Positions 46,590 through 55,415 of a stretch of DNA of 64,000 bases are shown here, in pieces (within the stretch, counting starts at the first letter, position 1; every line of letters starts with the position of its first letter). A program made the translations under genes and the position numbers. Source of the stretch: Methylobacterium terrae (GTDB lineage Bacteria > Pseudomonadota > Alphaproteobacteria > Rhizobiales > Beijerinckiaceae); contig NZ_CP029553.1 of assembly GCF_003173755.1 (NCBI RefSeq), forward strand, positions 3,050,501 to 3,114,500, given 5' to 3'. The notes beneath the pieces were generated by a model. That model was given only the letters and a program-made list of their open reading frames with translations, did not search any database and was not told the DNA's origin.

Positions 46590-47564
46590 ATGAGCTTCAC
46601 CCTCGTCCAGCAAGCCACGCCCCGCCTGCACCGCTCCGAGCTTGCGGTGCCGGGCTCGAACCCGACCTTCATGGAGAAATCCGCCAAGTCCACCGCCGAC
46701 GTGATCTTCCTCGATCTCGAGGATGCGGTCGCCCCCGACGACAAGGAGCAGGCGAGGAAGAACATCGTCCAGGCCCTCAACGACATCGATTGGGGCTCGA
46801 AGACGATGATGATCCGCATCAACGGCCTCGACACCCACTACATGTACCGGGACGTGATCGACATCGTCGAGTCCTGCCCGCGCCTCGACATGATCCTGAT
46901 CCCGAAGGTCGGCGTGCCGCAGGACGTCTACGCCATCGACGTGCTGGTGACGCAGATCGAGCAGGCCAAAAGGCGCGAGAAGAAGATCGGCTTCGAGGTG
47001 CTGATCGAGACCGCGCTCGGCATGGCCAACGTCGAGGCGATCGCCCAATCCTCGAAGCGGCTCGAGGCGATGTCGTTCGGCGTCGCCGACTACGCCGCCT
47101 CGTTGCGTGCCCGCTCGACCGTGATCGGCGGCGTGAACCCTGACTACGCGGTGCTGACCGACAAGGACGAGGCGGGCGGGCGCCAGACCCACTGGCAGGA
47201 CCCCTGGCTGTTCGCCCAGAACCGGATGCTGGTCGCCTGCCGCGCCTACGGCCTGCGGCCGATCGACGGGCCGTTCGGCGACTTCTCCGATCCGGACGGC
47301 TACCGCTCGGCGGCCCGGCGCTGCGCGGCGCTCGGCTTCGAGGGCAAGTGGGCGATCCATCCCTCGCAGATCGATCTCGCCAACGAGGTCTTCACCCCGA
47401 GCGAGGCCGAGGTGACGAAGGCCCGGCGCATCCTGGCGGCGATGGAGGAGGCGGCCAAGGCCGGCCGCGGCGCCGTCTCGCTGGACGGACGGCTCATCGA
47501 CATCGCGTCGATCCGCATGGCGGAGGCGCTGATCGGCAAGGCCGACGCGATGGCGCGCGCCTGA
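46590..47564 (+). CDS. mclA: Malyl-CoA lyase (L-malyl-CoA/beta-methylmalyl-CoA lyase)
   Basis: Cleaves malyl-CoA to acetyl-CoA and glyoxylate, regenerating the serine-cycle acceptor. 324 residues, CitE-like TIM barrel. N-terminus RLHRSELAVPGSNPTFMEK binds CoA, FLDLEDAVAPDDKEQAR near 46-62 provides metal/Arg contacts, and EVLIETALGMANVEAI near 140-155 carries a metal-binding Glu. WAIHPSQIDLANEVFTPS near 253-270 is also conserved. GGAGGAAACCCAAA precedes ATG 46590. Last gene of the block. Confidence 0.96.
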   Translation: MSFTLVQQATPRLHRSELAVPGSNPTFMEKSAKSTADVIFLDLEDAVAPDDKEQARKNIVQALNDIDWGSKTMMIRINGLDTHYMYRDVIDIVESCPRLDMILIPKVGVPQDVYAIDVLVTQIEQAKRREKKIGFEVLIETALGMANVEAIAQSSKRLEAMSFGVADYAASLRARSTVIGGVNPDYAVLTDKDEAGGRQTHWQDPWLFAQNRMLVACRAYGLRPIDGPFGDFSDPDGYRSAARRCAALGFEGKWAIHPSQIDLANEVFTPSEAEVTKARRILAAMEEAAKAGRGAVSLDGRLIDIASIRMAEALIGKADAMARA

Positions 47565-47571
47565 GGCGGAC

Positions 47572-47602
47572 GGCCGGCGCGTTCCGAGCGGTCGCGCCGG
47601 CC
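47572..47602 (+). terminator. Hairpin after mclA
   Basis: Perfect 10-bp GC stem (47572-47581 with 47593-47602, 11-base loop), eight bases after the mclA stop. No U-run; probably marks the 3' end of the serine-cycle transcript. Confidence 0.5.
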
Positions 47603-47801
47603 CGCATCCATCGGAGGCCGGATCCATCCACCGCGCAGAAACGACGCATGGACCTCGCATACTGCAGAAACAGTCGAGTGCCATACGCTTGAAGGATGCC
47701 GGACCGTGCGGCCGCCTCGGCGGTCGCCTGAGCCAGTCGCGGGCCGGCTCCGGACTTGTGGAAGCGCGCGACCGATGAGATCAGAACAGGGCGCTGGACC
47801 G

Positions 47802-48959
47802 ATGAAGCGCCGGCGCGGCGGATGGCTGCTGGCCCTCGTCGTGCTGGCAGGGGCCGGCGGCGCCTATGCGTGGCACCGGCACGAAGAGGCCGGCGCGGCG
47901 AAACCCGCCGCCCGCGCCCCGGCCGCCGTGCCGGTGACCTTCGCGCAGGTCGAGCAGGGCCCGCTCGCCGTGGTGCTCGGCGGCCTCGGCACGGTCCAGG
48001 CCTACAACACCGTTCAGGTGCGCAGCCGGGTCGACGGCGAGATCCTGAAGATCGGCTTTCGCGAGGGTCAGGTCGTCAGGAAGGGCGACCTCCTCGCCCA
48101 GGTCGACCCGCGGCCCTACCAGGCCGCCCTCGACCAGGCCAAGGCGAAGAAGACCCAGGACGAGGCCAACCTCAAGAACGCCAAGGCCGACCTCGAGCGC
48201 TACACCAAGCTCGGCGACTACGCCTCGCGCCAGCAGACCGAGACGCAAGGGGCGCAGGTGAGCCAGCTCACCGCCCAGGTCGCCTCCGATCAGGCGGCGA
48301 TCGACAACGCGACGACGCAACTCTCCTACGCCACGATCCAGGCGCCGATCGACGGCGTCACGGGCTTTCGCCTGATCGACGTCGGCAACATCGTCAACGC
48401 GGCGCAGCAGACCGCGATCGTCACCATCACCCAGGTCGAGCCGATCTTCGTGGTCTACACCGCGCCCGAGGAGCGGCTGCGCGAGGTGACGAAGGCGCTG
48501 GCCGCCGGCCCGGTGCCGGTCGAGGCCTGGAGCACCGACGGGGCGGCGAAGCTGTCCGAGGGCCGCCTCGACCTCGTCAACAACCAGGTCGACACCGCGA
48601 CCGGCACGATCCGGCTCAAGGCCTCCTTCGCCAACAAGGACCACGCCCTGTGGCCGGGCCTGTCGGTCTCGACCAGGATGCGCACCGGCACGATCCCCGA
48701 CGCCGTGACGGTGCCGGACGACGCGGTCCAGCACGGGCCGAAGGGCCTCTACGCCTTCGTGGTCGACGATCAGAAGCGGGCGCACATGCAGCCGATCACG
48801 GTCGGCCGCTCCGACGGCGGCCGCACCGAGGTGACCAAGGGCCTCTCTTCCGGCCAGACGGTGATCTGGCGCGGCCAGTCCCGGGTGCAGGAGGGCGCGC
48901 TCGTCGCCGAGAGCCGGCCGGCCGGCAACGCCGCCCTGGCGCAGAGCGAGGCGCGCTGA
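47802..48959 (+). CDS. RND efflux membrane-fusion (periplasmic adaptor) protein
   Basis: 385 residues from ATG 47802. N-terminal membrane anchor/signal (RRGGWLLALVVLAGAGGAYAW), a lipoyl-like half motif GLGTVQAYNTVQVRSRVDGEILKIGFREGQVVRKGDLLAQVDPRPYQ at about 65-110 and helical hairpin with Gln/Ala/Lys heptads at about 110-170. The second lipoyl half is YATIQAPIDGVTGFRLIDVGNIV. MdtA-like; it couples the inner-membrane pump to an outer-membrane channel, which is not encoded here. ATG 47775 would add nine residues. Followed one base later by the pump gene. Confidence 0.92.
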   Translation: MKRRRGGWLLALVVLAGAGGAYAWHRHEEAGAAKPAARAPAAVPVTFAQVEQGPLAVVLGGLGTVQAYNTVQVRSRVDGEILKIGFREGQVVRKGDLLAQVDPRPYQAALDQAKAKKTQDEANLKNAKADLERYTKLGDYASRQQTETQGAQVSQLTAQVASDQAAIDNATTQLSYATIQAPIDGVTGFRLIDVGNIVNAAQQTAIVTITQVEPIFVVYTAPEERLREVTKALAAGPVPVEAWSTDGAAKLSEGRLDLVNNQVDTATGTIRLKASFANKDHALWPGLSVSTRMRTGTIPDAVTVPDDAVQHGPKGLYAFVVDDQKRAHMQPITVGRSDGGRTEVTKGLSSGQTVIWRGQSRVQEGALVAESRPAGNAALAQSEAR

Positions 48960-48960
48960 C

Positions 48961-51900
48961 ATGCAGTTCGGCACCGGGCAGGGGAACGCCGCGCGCGGCG
49001 GCATCTCCGGCTACTTCATCCGTTTCCCGATCGCGACCTCGCTGATCATGGCCGGGATCCTGTTCATCGGGATCGTGGCCTATCCGCTGCTCGGCGTCGC
49101 GCCCCTGCCGCAGGTCGACTTCCCGACGATCCAGGTCACCGCGCAGCTGCCCGGCGGCAGCCCGGAGACCATGGCCTCCTCGGTGGCGCAGCCGCTGGAG
49201 CGCCAGTTCGCCCAGATCCCGGGCGTCAGCCAGATGACCTCGACGAGCGCGCTGGGCATCTCGTCGATCACCGTGCAGTTCGACCTCAACCGCAACATCG
49301 ACGCGGCGGCGAACGACATCCAGGCGGCGATCAACGCCGCCGGCGGCCAGTTGCCGAAGACGCTGCCGAGCCCGCCGACCTACCGCAAGGTGAACCCGGC
49401 CGACTCGCCGATCCTGCTGCTCTCGGCCACCTCCGACACCCTGCCGCTGATCGAGGTCGACGACGCCGCCGACGTGCAGCTGGCGCAGCGCATCAGCCAG
49501 ATCTCGGGCGTCGGCCAGGTCCTGATCGGCGGCCAGCAGAAGCCGGCGGTGCGGGTGCAGATCGACCCGGCGAAGCTCGTCGCCAAGGACCTGTCGCTCG
49601 AGGACGTCCGCACCCAGCTCTCGATCACCACGGTCAACAGCCCGAAGGGCAGCTTCGACGGGGCGACCCGCAGCTACACGGTCTACGCCAACGACCAGCT
49701 CACCGTCGCGAAGGACTGGAACGACGTCATCATCGCCTACCGCAACGGCGCGCCGCTGCGGGTGCGCGACATCGGCACCGCGGTGGCGGGGCCGGAGGAC
49801 GCCAAGCAGGCGGCCTGGGCCAACGGCCAGCGCGGGGTGTTCCTCGTCATCTTCAAGCAGCCCGGCGCCAACGTCATCGACACGGTGGACCGGATCAAGG
49901 CCGAGCTGCCGCGCATCACCGCCTCCCTGCCGGCGGGCGTGGTGGTCAAGACCCTGAGCGACCGCACCCAGACCATCCGCGCCTCGGTCGAGGACGTGCA
50001 GTTCACGCTCCTCATCACCATCGCGCTCGTGGTGGCGGTGATCTTCGTGTTCCTGCGCTCGGTCTGGGCCACCATCATCCCGAGCGTGACGGTGCCGCTG
50101 GCGCTGCTGGGCGCCTGCGCGCTGATGTGGATGGCCGGCTACACCCTCGACAACCTGTCCTTGATGGCGCTCACCATCGCGGTCGGCTTCGTCGTCGACG
50201 ACGCGATCGTGGTGCTGGAGAACATCGCCCGCCACATCGAGGAGGGGATGAAGCCGATGCAGGCGGCGCTCAAGGGCGCCGGCGAGATCGGCTTCACCAT
50301 CGTGTCGATCTCGGTCTCGCTGATCGCGGTGCTGATCCCGCTGCTCCTGATGGGCGGCATCATCGGCCGGCTGTTCCGCGAATTCGCCGTGGTGCTCTCG
50401 ATGACGATCGGCGTCTCGGCCTTCGTGTCGCTGTCGCTGACCCCGATGATGGCCTCGCGCTTCCTCAAGGAGCACGAGGACGAGCATCACGGACGCCTCT
50501 ACCGCTGGAGCGAGCGGGTCTTCGAGGGGATGCTGCATGCCTACGAGGCCGCCCTCGACGTGGCGCTCCGCCACCACGTCGTGACGTTCCTGACCTTCCT
50601 CGGCACGGTGGCGCTCACCGGCTACCTGTTCGTGATCATCCCGAAGGGCTTCTTCCCGCAGCAGGATACGGGCCTGATCGTCGGCATCACGGAGGGCGGG
50701 CAGGACATCTCGTTCTCCGCCATGGAGGACCGCCAGCGCGCGGTCGGCCAGGTGATCCAGGCCGATCCGGACGTGGCGAGCGTCGCGATGTCGATCGGCG
50801 GCAGCGGCCAGGCGCTCAATTCCGGCCGGATGTTCATCACCCTGAGGCCCCGGGACGACCGCGAGGCGAACGCCTTCCAGATCATCGACCGCCTGCGGCC
50901 GAAGCTCGCGAAGCTCGAGGGCGTGAAGGTCTTCCTCCAGGCCTCGCAGGACGTGCGCACCGGCGGTCGCTCCTCGCGCACCCAGTTCGAGTACACGCTG
51001 CAGGACCCGAACCTCGACGAACTCAACACCTGGTCGCCGCGGCTCCTCGAGAAGCTGAAGACCCTGCCGGAGTTGCGCGACGTCGCGACCGACCAGCAGA
51101 CCGACGGCACGACCCTGACCCTGTCGATCAACCGCGACGCCGCCTCGCGCTTCGGCATCACGCCGCAATTGATCGACGACACGCTCTACGACGCGATCGG
51201 CCAGCGCCAGGTGGCGCAGTACTTCACCCAGCTCAACAGCTACCACGTCGTCATGGAGATCCTGCCGGCGCTCCAGGGCAACCCGGACTCGTTGCGCGAC
51301 ATCTACGTGAAGTCGCCGACCACCGGCGGGCAGGTGCCGCTCGCCGCCTTCGCCACCTGGACCACCGTGCCGGTGCGCCCGCTCTCGATCAGCCACCAGG
51401 GCCAGTTCCCCTCGGTGACGATCAGCTTCAACCTGGCGCCCACCATCGCGCTCGGCCAGGCGACCGCCGCGATCGACAAGGCGGCCAAGGACCTCGGCGT
51501 GCCGGCGACCCTCGCCACCGGCTTCCAGGGCACCGCGCAGGCGTTCCAGCAATCGCTCGCGACGGTGCCGCTCCTGATCGCCGCCGCCCTGGTGGTGGTC
51601 TACCTGATCCTCGGCATCCTCTACGAGAGCTACATCCACCCGCTGACGATCCTGTCGACCCTGCCCTCGGCCGGCGTCGGCGCGCTCGCGATGCTCCTGT
51701 GGTTCGGCTACGATTTCAGCCTGATCGCGCTGATCGGCATCATCCTGCTGATCGGCATCGTGAAGAAGAACGGCATCATGCTGGTCGACTTCGCGATCGT
51801 CGCCGAGCGCCACGAGGGCATCGGCCCCGAGGAGGCGATCCGCAAGGCGGCCCTCCTGCGCTTCCGCCCGATCCTGATGACCACGATGGCGGCGCTTCTC

Positions 51901-52140
51901 GGCGGCATCCCGCTGATGTTCGGCACCGGCACCGGCTCGGAGATCCGCCAGCCGCTCGGCTACGCCATGGTCGGCGGCCTCGCGGTGAGCCAGGTGCTGA
52001 CGCTGTTCACCACGCCGGTGATCTACATCTACCTCGACAAGCTCTCGACCTTCCTGTCCGGGCGCACGCACGGCCCCCGGGATGAGGACGAGGTGCCGGC
52101 GGACGAGGAGCCGCCGCGGCTGCGGGAGGCGGCGGAGTAG
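48961..52140 (+). CDS. RND efflux permease, MdtB/AcrB type
   Basis: 1059 residues, full HAE-1-type pump with 12 membrane helices and two large periplasmic loops. N-terminal helix FIRFPIATSLIMAGILFIGIVAYPLLGVAPLPQVDFPTIQV. Proton relay in helix 4: TIAVGFVVDDAIVVLENIARHIEEG with paired Asp. The second half has GIVKKNGIMLVDFAI and FRPILMTTMAALLGGIPLMFGTGTGSE. It exports amphiphilic compounds driven by protons. ATG is one base after the adaptor stop, so one operon. Substrate unknown; no TetR repressor is adjacent. Confidence 0.96.
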   Translation: MQFGTGQGNAARGGISGYFIRFPIATSLIMAGILFIGIVAYPLLGVAPLPQVDFPTIQVTAQLPGGSPETMASSVAQPLERQFAQIPGVSQMTSTSALGISSITVQFDLNRNIDAAANDIQAAINAAGGQLPKTLPSPPTYRKVNPADSPILLLSATSDTLPLIEVDDAADVQLAQRISQISGVGQVLIGGQQKPAVRVQIDPAKLVAKDLSLEDVRTQLSITTVNSPKGSFDGATRSYTVYANDQLTVAKDWNDVIIAYRNGAPLRVRDIGTAVAGPEDAKQAAWANGQRGVFLVIFKQPGANVIDTVDRIKAELPRITASLPAGVVVKTLSDRTQTIRASVEDVQFTLLITIALVVAVIFVFLRSVWATIIPSVTVPLALLGACALMWMAGYTLDNLSLMALTIAVGFVVDDAIVVLENIARHIEEGMKPMQAALKGAGEIGFTIVSISVSLIAVLIPLLLMGGIIGRLFREFAVVLSMTIGVSAFVSLSLTPMMASRFLKEHEDEHHGRLYRWSERVFEGMLHAYEAALDVALRHHVVTFLTFLGTVALTGYLFVIIPKGFFPQQDTGLIVGITEGGQDISFSAMEDRQRAVGQVIQADPDVASVAMSIGGSGQALNSGRMFITLRPRDDREANAFQIIDRLRPKLAKLEGVKVFLQASQDVRTGGRSSRTQFEYTLQDPNLDELNTWSPRLLEKLKTLPELRDVATDQQTDGTTLTLSINRDAASRFGITPQLIDDTLYDAIGQRQVAQYFTQLNSYHVVMEILPALQGNPDSLRDIYVKSPTTGGQVPLAAFATWTTVPVRPLSISHQGQFPSVTISFNLAPTIALGQATAAIDKAAKDLGVPATLATGFQGTAQAFQQSLATVPLLIAAALVVVYLILGILYESYIHPLTILSTLPSAGVGALAMLLWFGYDFSLIALIGIILLIGIVKKNGIMLVDFAIVAERHEGIGPEEAIRKAALLRFRPILMTTMAALLGGIPLMFGTGTGSEIRQPLGYAMVGGLAVSQVLTLFTTPVIYIYLDKLSTFLSGRTHGPRDEDEVPADEEPPRLREAAE

Positions 52141-52192
52141 GGGGGCTCGGAGCGTCGCCCGACCAGCCTCGGCAGGATCGACACCCGTCTCG

Positions 52193-52226
52193 TCATCGTG
52201 ACGGGCTCAAGAGCCCGTCACGATGA
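52193..52226. terminator. Palindrome at the convergent ends of the pump and hydrolase genes
   Basis: Perfect 16-bp inverted repeat with AA loop (52193-52208 with 52211-52226). It covers the stop and last codons of the leftward hydrolase and lies 53 bases after the RND stop. Likely bidirectional terminator, although U-runs are absent. Confidence 0.6.
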
Positions 52227-53061
52227 AGTCGCGCAGGATCGCGGAGGCCCGCTCGGGGGCGTCGCCGAACACGCCGTGGCCGCACTCGGCGAAACGTTCG
52301 AAGCGCACGCGGTCGGGCGGCAGGGAGGCCACGATCGTCTCGCTGAAGGCGATCGGCGAGACCGGGTCGTGATCACCGGCCATGACGAGGACGGGGCAGC
52401 GCAGGCCCGCGAGAGCGGACCGGAAGTCCATGCGCCCCTGTTCATTCTCGGGCCCGTTGAAGTGCAGGGCGGTGTCGTGGCGGATCACCGCCCGCCGCAT
52501 CGCCTCCGGGTCCGAAGGCGTCCGGCGGTAGAGCGGTCCGCAGACGCGGATGAAGTCCGCCCGGCGCTCGGCGGTCGGAGCCGTCCAGTAGGCCTCCGCG
52601 ATGCGGGCGGCCTCGGGGCCGCCCAGATGGCCGAACCGCTCGAAGACCGCCGGGAACTCGAACTTGGCGGCGGTGCTGACCAGCACGAGCTTGCCCGGAT
52701 GGTCCGGATGGCGGGTCGCGTAGGATTGGGCGACGTAGCCGCCCCACGACATCCCGAGCACGATCGGCCGGACGAGGCCGAGGGCGTCGCACAGGCCCTT
52801 CACGTCGTCGCCCCATTGGGCCAGCGTCCAGGCAGAGCGTTCGCCGTCCTCGCTGCGGCCGTTGCCGCGGTGGTCGTAGTAGACCACCTGGGCCACGTCG
52901 CTCAGCCCGGAGAACAGGGGCTTGAGGGCGCTATGGTCGAAGCCCGGCCCGCCATGCAGAAGCAGCAGGGTCGGCTTCTCGCGCATGGTGTCGCCGGCCG
53001 GCACCAGCCCGGCATTCTCGACGTCGACGAAGAGGCGGACGCCGTTGACGCTGACGAACAT
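52207..53061 (-). CDS. Alpha/beta hydrolase, proline-iminopeptidase-like (S33)
   Basis: 284 residues. Oxyanion motif LLLHGGPGFDHSALKPLF near 32-50. Nucleophile Ser in VLGMSWGGYVAQSYA near 105. Acid in AGDHDPVSP and His in AECGHGVFGDAPE near the C-terminus. HGGPG together with GxSWGG is the S33 proline iminopeptidase signature, but many relatives are esterases or lactonases. Start ATG 53061 is in the conserved N-terminus MFVSVNGVRLFVDVEN. No operon partner. Confidence 0.86.
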   Translation of the reverse strand: MFVSVNGVRLFVDVENAGLVPAGDTMREKPTLLLLHGGPGFDHSALKPLFSGLSDVAQVVYYDHRGNGRSEDGERSAWTLAQWGDDVKGLCDALGLVRPIVLGMSWGGYVAQSYATRHPDHPGKLVLVSTAAKFEFPAVFERFGHLGGPEAARIAEAYWTAPTAERRADFIRVCGPLYRRTPSDPEAMRRAVIRHDTALHFNGPENEQGRMDFRSALAGLRCPVLVMAGDHDPVSPIAFSETIVASLPPDRVRFERFAECGHGVFGDAPERASAILRDFIVTGS

Positions 53062-53118
53062 GGGGCGTTCCGTCCTCGTTGCCGGTGACGGCGGCTGCGA
53101 ACCGGGCGGCCCCGGCCC

Positions 53119-53514
53119 TCAGGCCACCGCCGCCTGCTTCTGCACGCTCAGCAGCATGTTGGCGATCTGGCGCACCTGCAGCTCGCTGTCCTGCAGCTCC
53201 TTCTTGCGGGCGCCGCCATAGGCGAACTCGTCGTGGTCGATCCCGGGAACCGACAGGCCGGCTTCCGTGAAGTAGCGCTCGAGGCGGGCATGCAGCTGCT
53301 CCCAGACGCCGAGGCGCGACCAGCGGATGAAGGTCTGGGCCGCCATCCACCACGGGCCGTACTGCACCGGGACGGCGCGCCAGTTGGTATCGTGCCAGTG
53401 ACGCCAGAGGATCGCGTCGAGGGTTCGCTTGAGGTCGTGCGGCTGCGTCTTGCCACGAGGCCGGCATTCCTCGAGCAAAGGTGCCAGCATGGCCCACTGC
53501 GCCTCCGTCAACAT
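53119..53514 (-). CDS. Stand-alone IS5/DUF4096-type transposase N-domain protein
   Basis: 131 residues from ATG 53514, which has GAGGGG six bases upstream; ATG 53520 is two codons earlier. Residues 1-85 match the N-terminal domain of IS5-type transposases (LTEAQWAMLAPLLEE; RRTLDAILWRHWHDTNWRAVPVQYGPWWMAAQTFIRW-like). No DDE catalytic domain follows. Instead there is a unique C-terminus (GIDHDEFAYGGARKKELQDSELQVRQIANMLLSVQKQAAVA) with a clean stop. No terminal inverted repeats or target duplication are visible. It may be a relic or a domesticated DNA-binding protein; the intact frame and own promoter favour the latter. Confidence 0.65.
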   Translation of the reverse strand: MLTEAQWAMLAPLLEECRPRGKTQPHDLKRTLDAILWRHWHDTNWRAVPVQYGPWWMAAQTFIRWSRLGVWEQLHARLERYFTEAGLSVPGIDHDEFAYGGARKKELQDSELQVRQIANMLLSVQKQAAVA

Positions 53515-53694
53515 AAACATCCCCTCGTCCACGCTTCCGCCTGGAGGCATGTTACCAAGGGTAATTTGCTTCTTCAATCGGGTCATCGACCGGCGGTTGA
53601 AGTTTGTTGACTCTCTGCAACATCCAGGAATGCGCAGATCGTTTGTGTTCGAACATGTACCCCTAGGAAAGATTTGCTTTATTACTTGTAAGAA

Positions 53695-53723
53695 TAGATA
53701 TTTCCGCTTGTAACTGCTTGCAA
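53695..53723 (-). promoter_or_regulatory. Sigma70-type promoter for the DUF4096 gene
   Basis: On the minus strand TTGCAA (53723-53718), 17 bases, TATCTA (53700-53695). The transcript would start near 53688 and carry about 170 bases of AT-rich leader. It lies in the lowest-GC stretch of the window. Confidence 0.55.
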
Positions 53724-54205
53724 AAATATCGAGTGGCCGGTGAAGTAAAATGCGTCCCGGCGCCCGAGATGAGGCCGGAGACCGCACCGCAGCGTTACCC
53801 ATGAGAACCGGACATTGCGCCGCCGAAGCGGCCGAGCGGGAAAGCGGTTGTTTTTACGGAACCCGAAGATGACACAAGAGACGACGAGGCAGAGCGATGC
53901 ACTACCGTCCGACTGTCGCTGCGTCGCAAAAACCACGAGCGATTGCACGGCCCTGCGACCTCTAGGGCATGCCTCGCTCCGGCCGGACGCGCGAATGCCG
54001 GCACGAACCGCACGCCCTGGGACCGTCGGCCGTGGACGCTCGCGGGGGAGGCACACGCAGACGCGGGATCGACGGCGTCCGGGTCGTCGCGGGCACTCAC
54101 GGGCCGGCGAGGCTCCGGCACGCCACCTCGGGCCGGCCGGCACACCGCGAAAGGCCGCAGGAGCGGCGCGCATCGGATCGAGGCGGAGGTCGGGTCGATG
54201 AGGGA
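53724..54205. other. Noncoding stretch before the tRNA-Ala array
   Basis: GC content rises back to the genomic norm after the AT-rich patch. Several small frames occur but none has a ribosome site or recognisable product. No repeat shared with the tRNA spacers. Confidence 0.45.
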
Positions 54206-54281
54206 TGGTGGAGCTAAGCGGGATCGAACCGCTGACCTCCTGCATGCCATGCAGGCGCTCTCCCAGCTGAGCTATAGCCCC
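54206..54281 (-). tRNA. tRNA-Ala(GGC), copy 1
   Basis: 76-base cloverleaf with encoded CCA: acceptor GGGGCTA/TAGCTCC, D-stem GCTC/GAGC, anticodon stem CCTGC/GCAGG with loop ATGGCAT (anticodon GGC), T-arm AGCGG-TTCGATC-CCGCT. Discriminator A. Confidence 0.97.
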
Positions 54282-54376
54282 GTCCGTCAGCCGCGGCGCT
54301 GGGTACGCCGGCGGGTCTCGTCAGGTTCGGATCGCGTCTCGCGATCGGGTCACACCAGGCGGGGCCTGGGATGATG

Positions 54377-54452
54377 TGGTGGAGCTAAGCGGGATCGAAC
54401 CGCTGACCTCCTGCATGCCATGCAGGCGCTCTCCCAGCTGAGCTATAGCCCC
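54377..54452 (-). tRNA. tRNA-Ala(GGC), copy 2
   Basis: Identical to copy 1, 171 bases further on. The preceding spacer shares about 40 bases of near-identity with that of the next copy. Confidence 0.97.
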
Positions 54453-54546
54453 GTCCATCATCCGCGGCGCTGGGCACGCCGGCGGGTCTCGTCGTTACTG
54501 GTCGCGGGTCGCGACCGGATCATGCCAGGCAGGGCCCGAGATGATT

Positions 54547-54622
54547 TGGTGGAGCTAAGCGGGATCGAACCGCTGACCTCCTGCATGCCATGCAGGCGCT
54601 CTCCCAGCTGAGCTATAGCCCC
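54547..54622 (-). tRNA. tRNA-Ala(GGC), copy 3
   Basis: Identical to copies 1 and 2, 170 bases from copy 2. This is the promoter-proximal copy if the three are co-transcribed leftwards. Confidence 0.97.
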
Positions 54623-54815
54623 ACGCTGCAGGACGTATGGGATCCGTCCCGGAACCGGCAGGTCGCCCTCGGGGAGGGCGTCGCCGGTGAGCGGCGGTAT
54701 AGGAGGGTGCCGCGCCGGACACAAGCCCCCCGGGGCGGCTCTTCGCGAAGTTTTCGTGACCGTCGGGAATTCCGGAGCCCCGCCGGGGGCTTAAGGGCGC
54801 CCGCCGGGGGCCTAA

Positions 54816-54847
54816 GGGCGACGGAGGCGGGCCCGCCTCCGTCGCCC
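54816..54847. terminator. 32-bp perfect palindrome after the TIGR02300 gene
   Basis: GGGCGACGGAGGCGGG at 54816-54831 is followed directly by its inverse (54832-54847), 11 bases downstream of the TIGR02300 stop. Strong hairpin without U-run. A 21-bp direct duplication (54781-54820) adjoins it. Confidence 0.6.
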
Positions 54848-54857
54848 GCTTCGAGAA

Positions 54858-55244
54858 TCAGGATTCCTCGTCGCTCTCGATGTCGCCGTCGATGAAGTCG
54901 GAGACGTCGTCGCCGCTCTCCTCGTCCTCCTCCAGGAAGGTGTCGTCGTCGCCGCCGGCATCGCTCACGTCGGCGTCGTCGTCGACCGAAGTGTCGTCAC
55001 CGCCCTCGGCGGCCTCGACCTCGTCGAGGGAGACCATCTCGGGGGCGCCGGCCTCCTCCTCGGTCTCCTCTTCGCGCGGGGCGCGGTTGGCGATCGCCGG
55101 GGCGGGCACGCGGGTGGTGGAGAGCGCGGCGACCTGATAGACCGTGCCGCACTTCGGGCACACGGCGGGGTCCCTGCTGAGGTCGTAGAACTTCGCGCCG
55201 CAGCTCATGCACTGGCGCTTCAAGCCGAGTTCCGGTCTGGCCAC
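54858..55244 (-). CDS. TIGR02300 family zinc-ribbon/acidic-tail protein
   Basis: 128 residues. Residues 1-40 form a zinc ribbon with two CxxC knuckles ([25 protein letters not shown]). From about residue 58 the chain is almost entirely Glu, Asp, Ser and Gly, a disordered acidic tail. This is the TIGR02300 alphaproteobacterial family of unknown function, typically divergent from aroA as here. It could bind a basic partner such as a ribosomal protein or nucleic-acid-binding protein; that is inference. Confidence 0.9.
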   Translation of the reverse strand: MARPELGLKRQCMSCGAKFYDLSRDPAVCPKCGTVYQVAALSTTRVPAPAIANRAPREEETEEEAGAPEMVSLDEVEAAEGGDDTSVDDDADVSDAGGDDDTFLEEDEESGDDVSDFIDGDIESDEES

Positions 55245-55415
55245 GGTAGTTACGTTCCTGTCGATGTCGGAAGAGAGTGGGTTCGGTTAGTCGCGCCCGC
55301 CAGCCCTGTCAAATACCCGGGGGACCGGCGGATGACGCGGCGGCGCCCGCGTGCTAACGACCCGGCCGTTTTCCCGCGCTCCCCAAGCGATTCTCGAGAT
55401 CCAGGCCGCCTGCCC

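Larger units (their letters stand above)
54206..54546. repeat. Tandem ~170-bp unit containing tRNA-Ala
   Basis: Two consecutive 170-171-bp units (54206-54376 and 54377-54546) include tRNA and spacer. Spacers share blocks such as ccgcggcgctggg(t/c)acgccggcgggtctcgtc, so the array grew by tandem duplication and not only by gene conversion of the tRNA. Confidence 0.8.

Noticed and set aside
48796..52071. A minus-strand open frame of about 1090 codons opposite the RND pump
   Set aside because: Mirror frame of a full-length AcrB-type permease; His/Arg/Asp-rich nonsense composition and no start context.
47802..52140. RND pump as part of the serine-cycle operon
   Set aside because: A hairpin and about 230 noncoding bases separate it from mclA, and its function is unrelated.
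53119..53802. Longer version of the DUF4096 protein starting far upstream
   Set aside because: The extension would run through the predicted promoter and AT-rich leader, has no ribosome site, and is unlike IS5-type N-termini.
54206..54622. Regularly spaced ~75-bp identical repeats resembling a CRISPR array
   Set aside because: Each repeat folds as tRNA-Ala(GGC) with CCA; spacers are related to one another rather than unique, and no cas genes are near.
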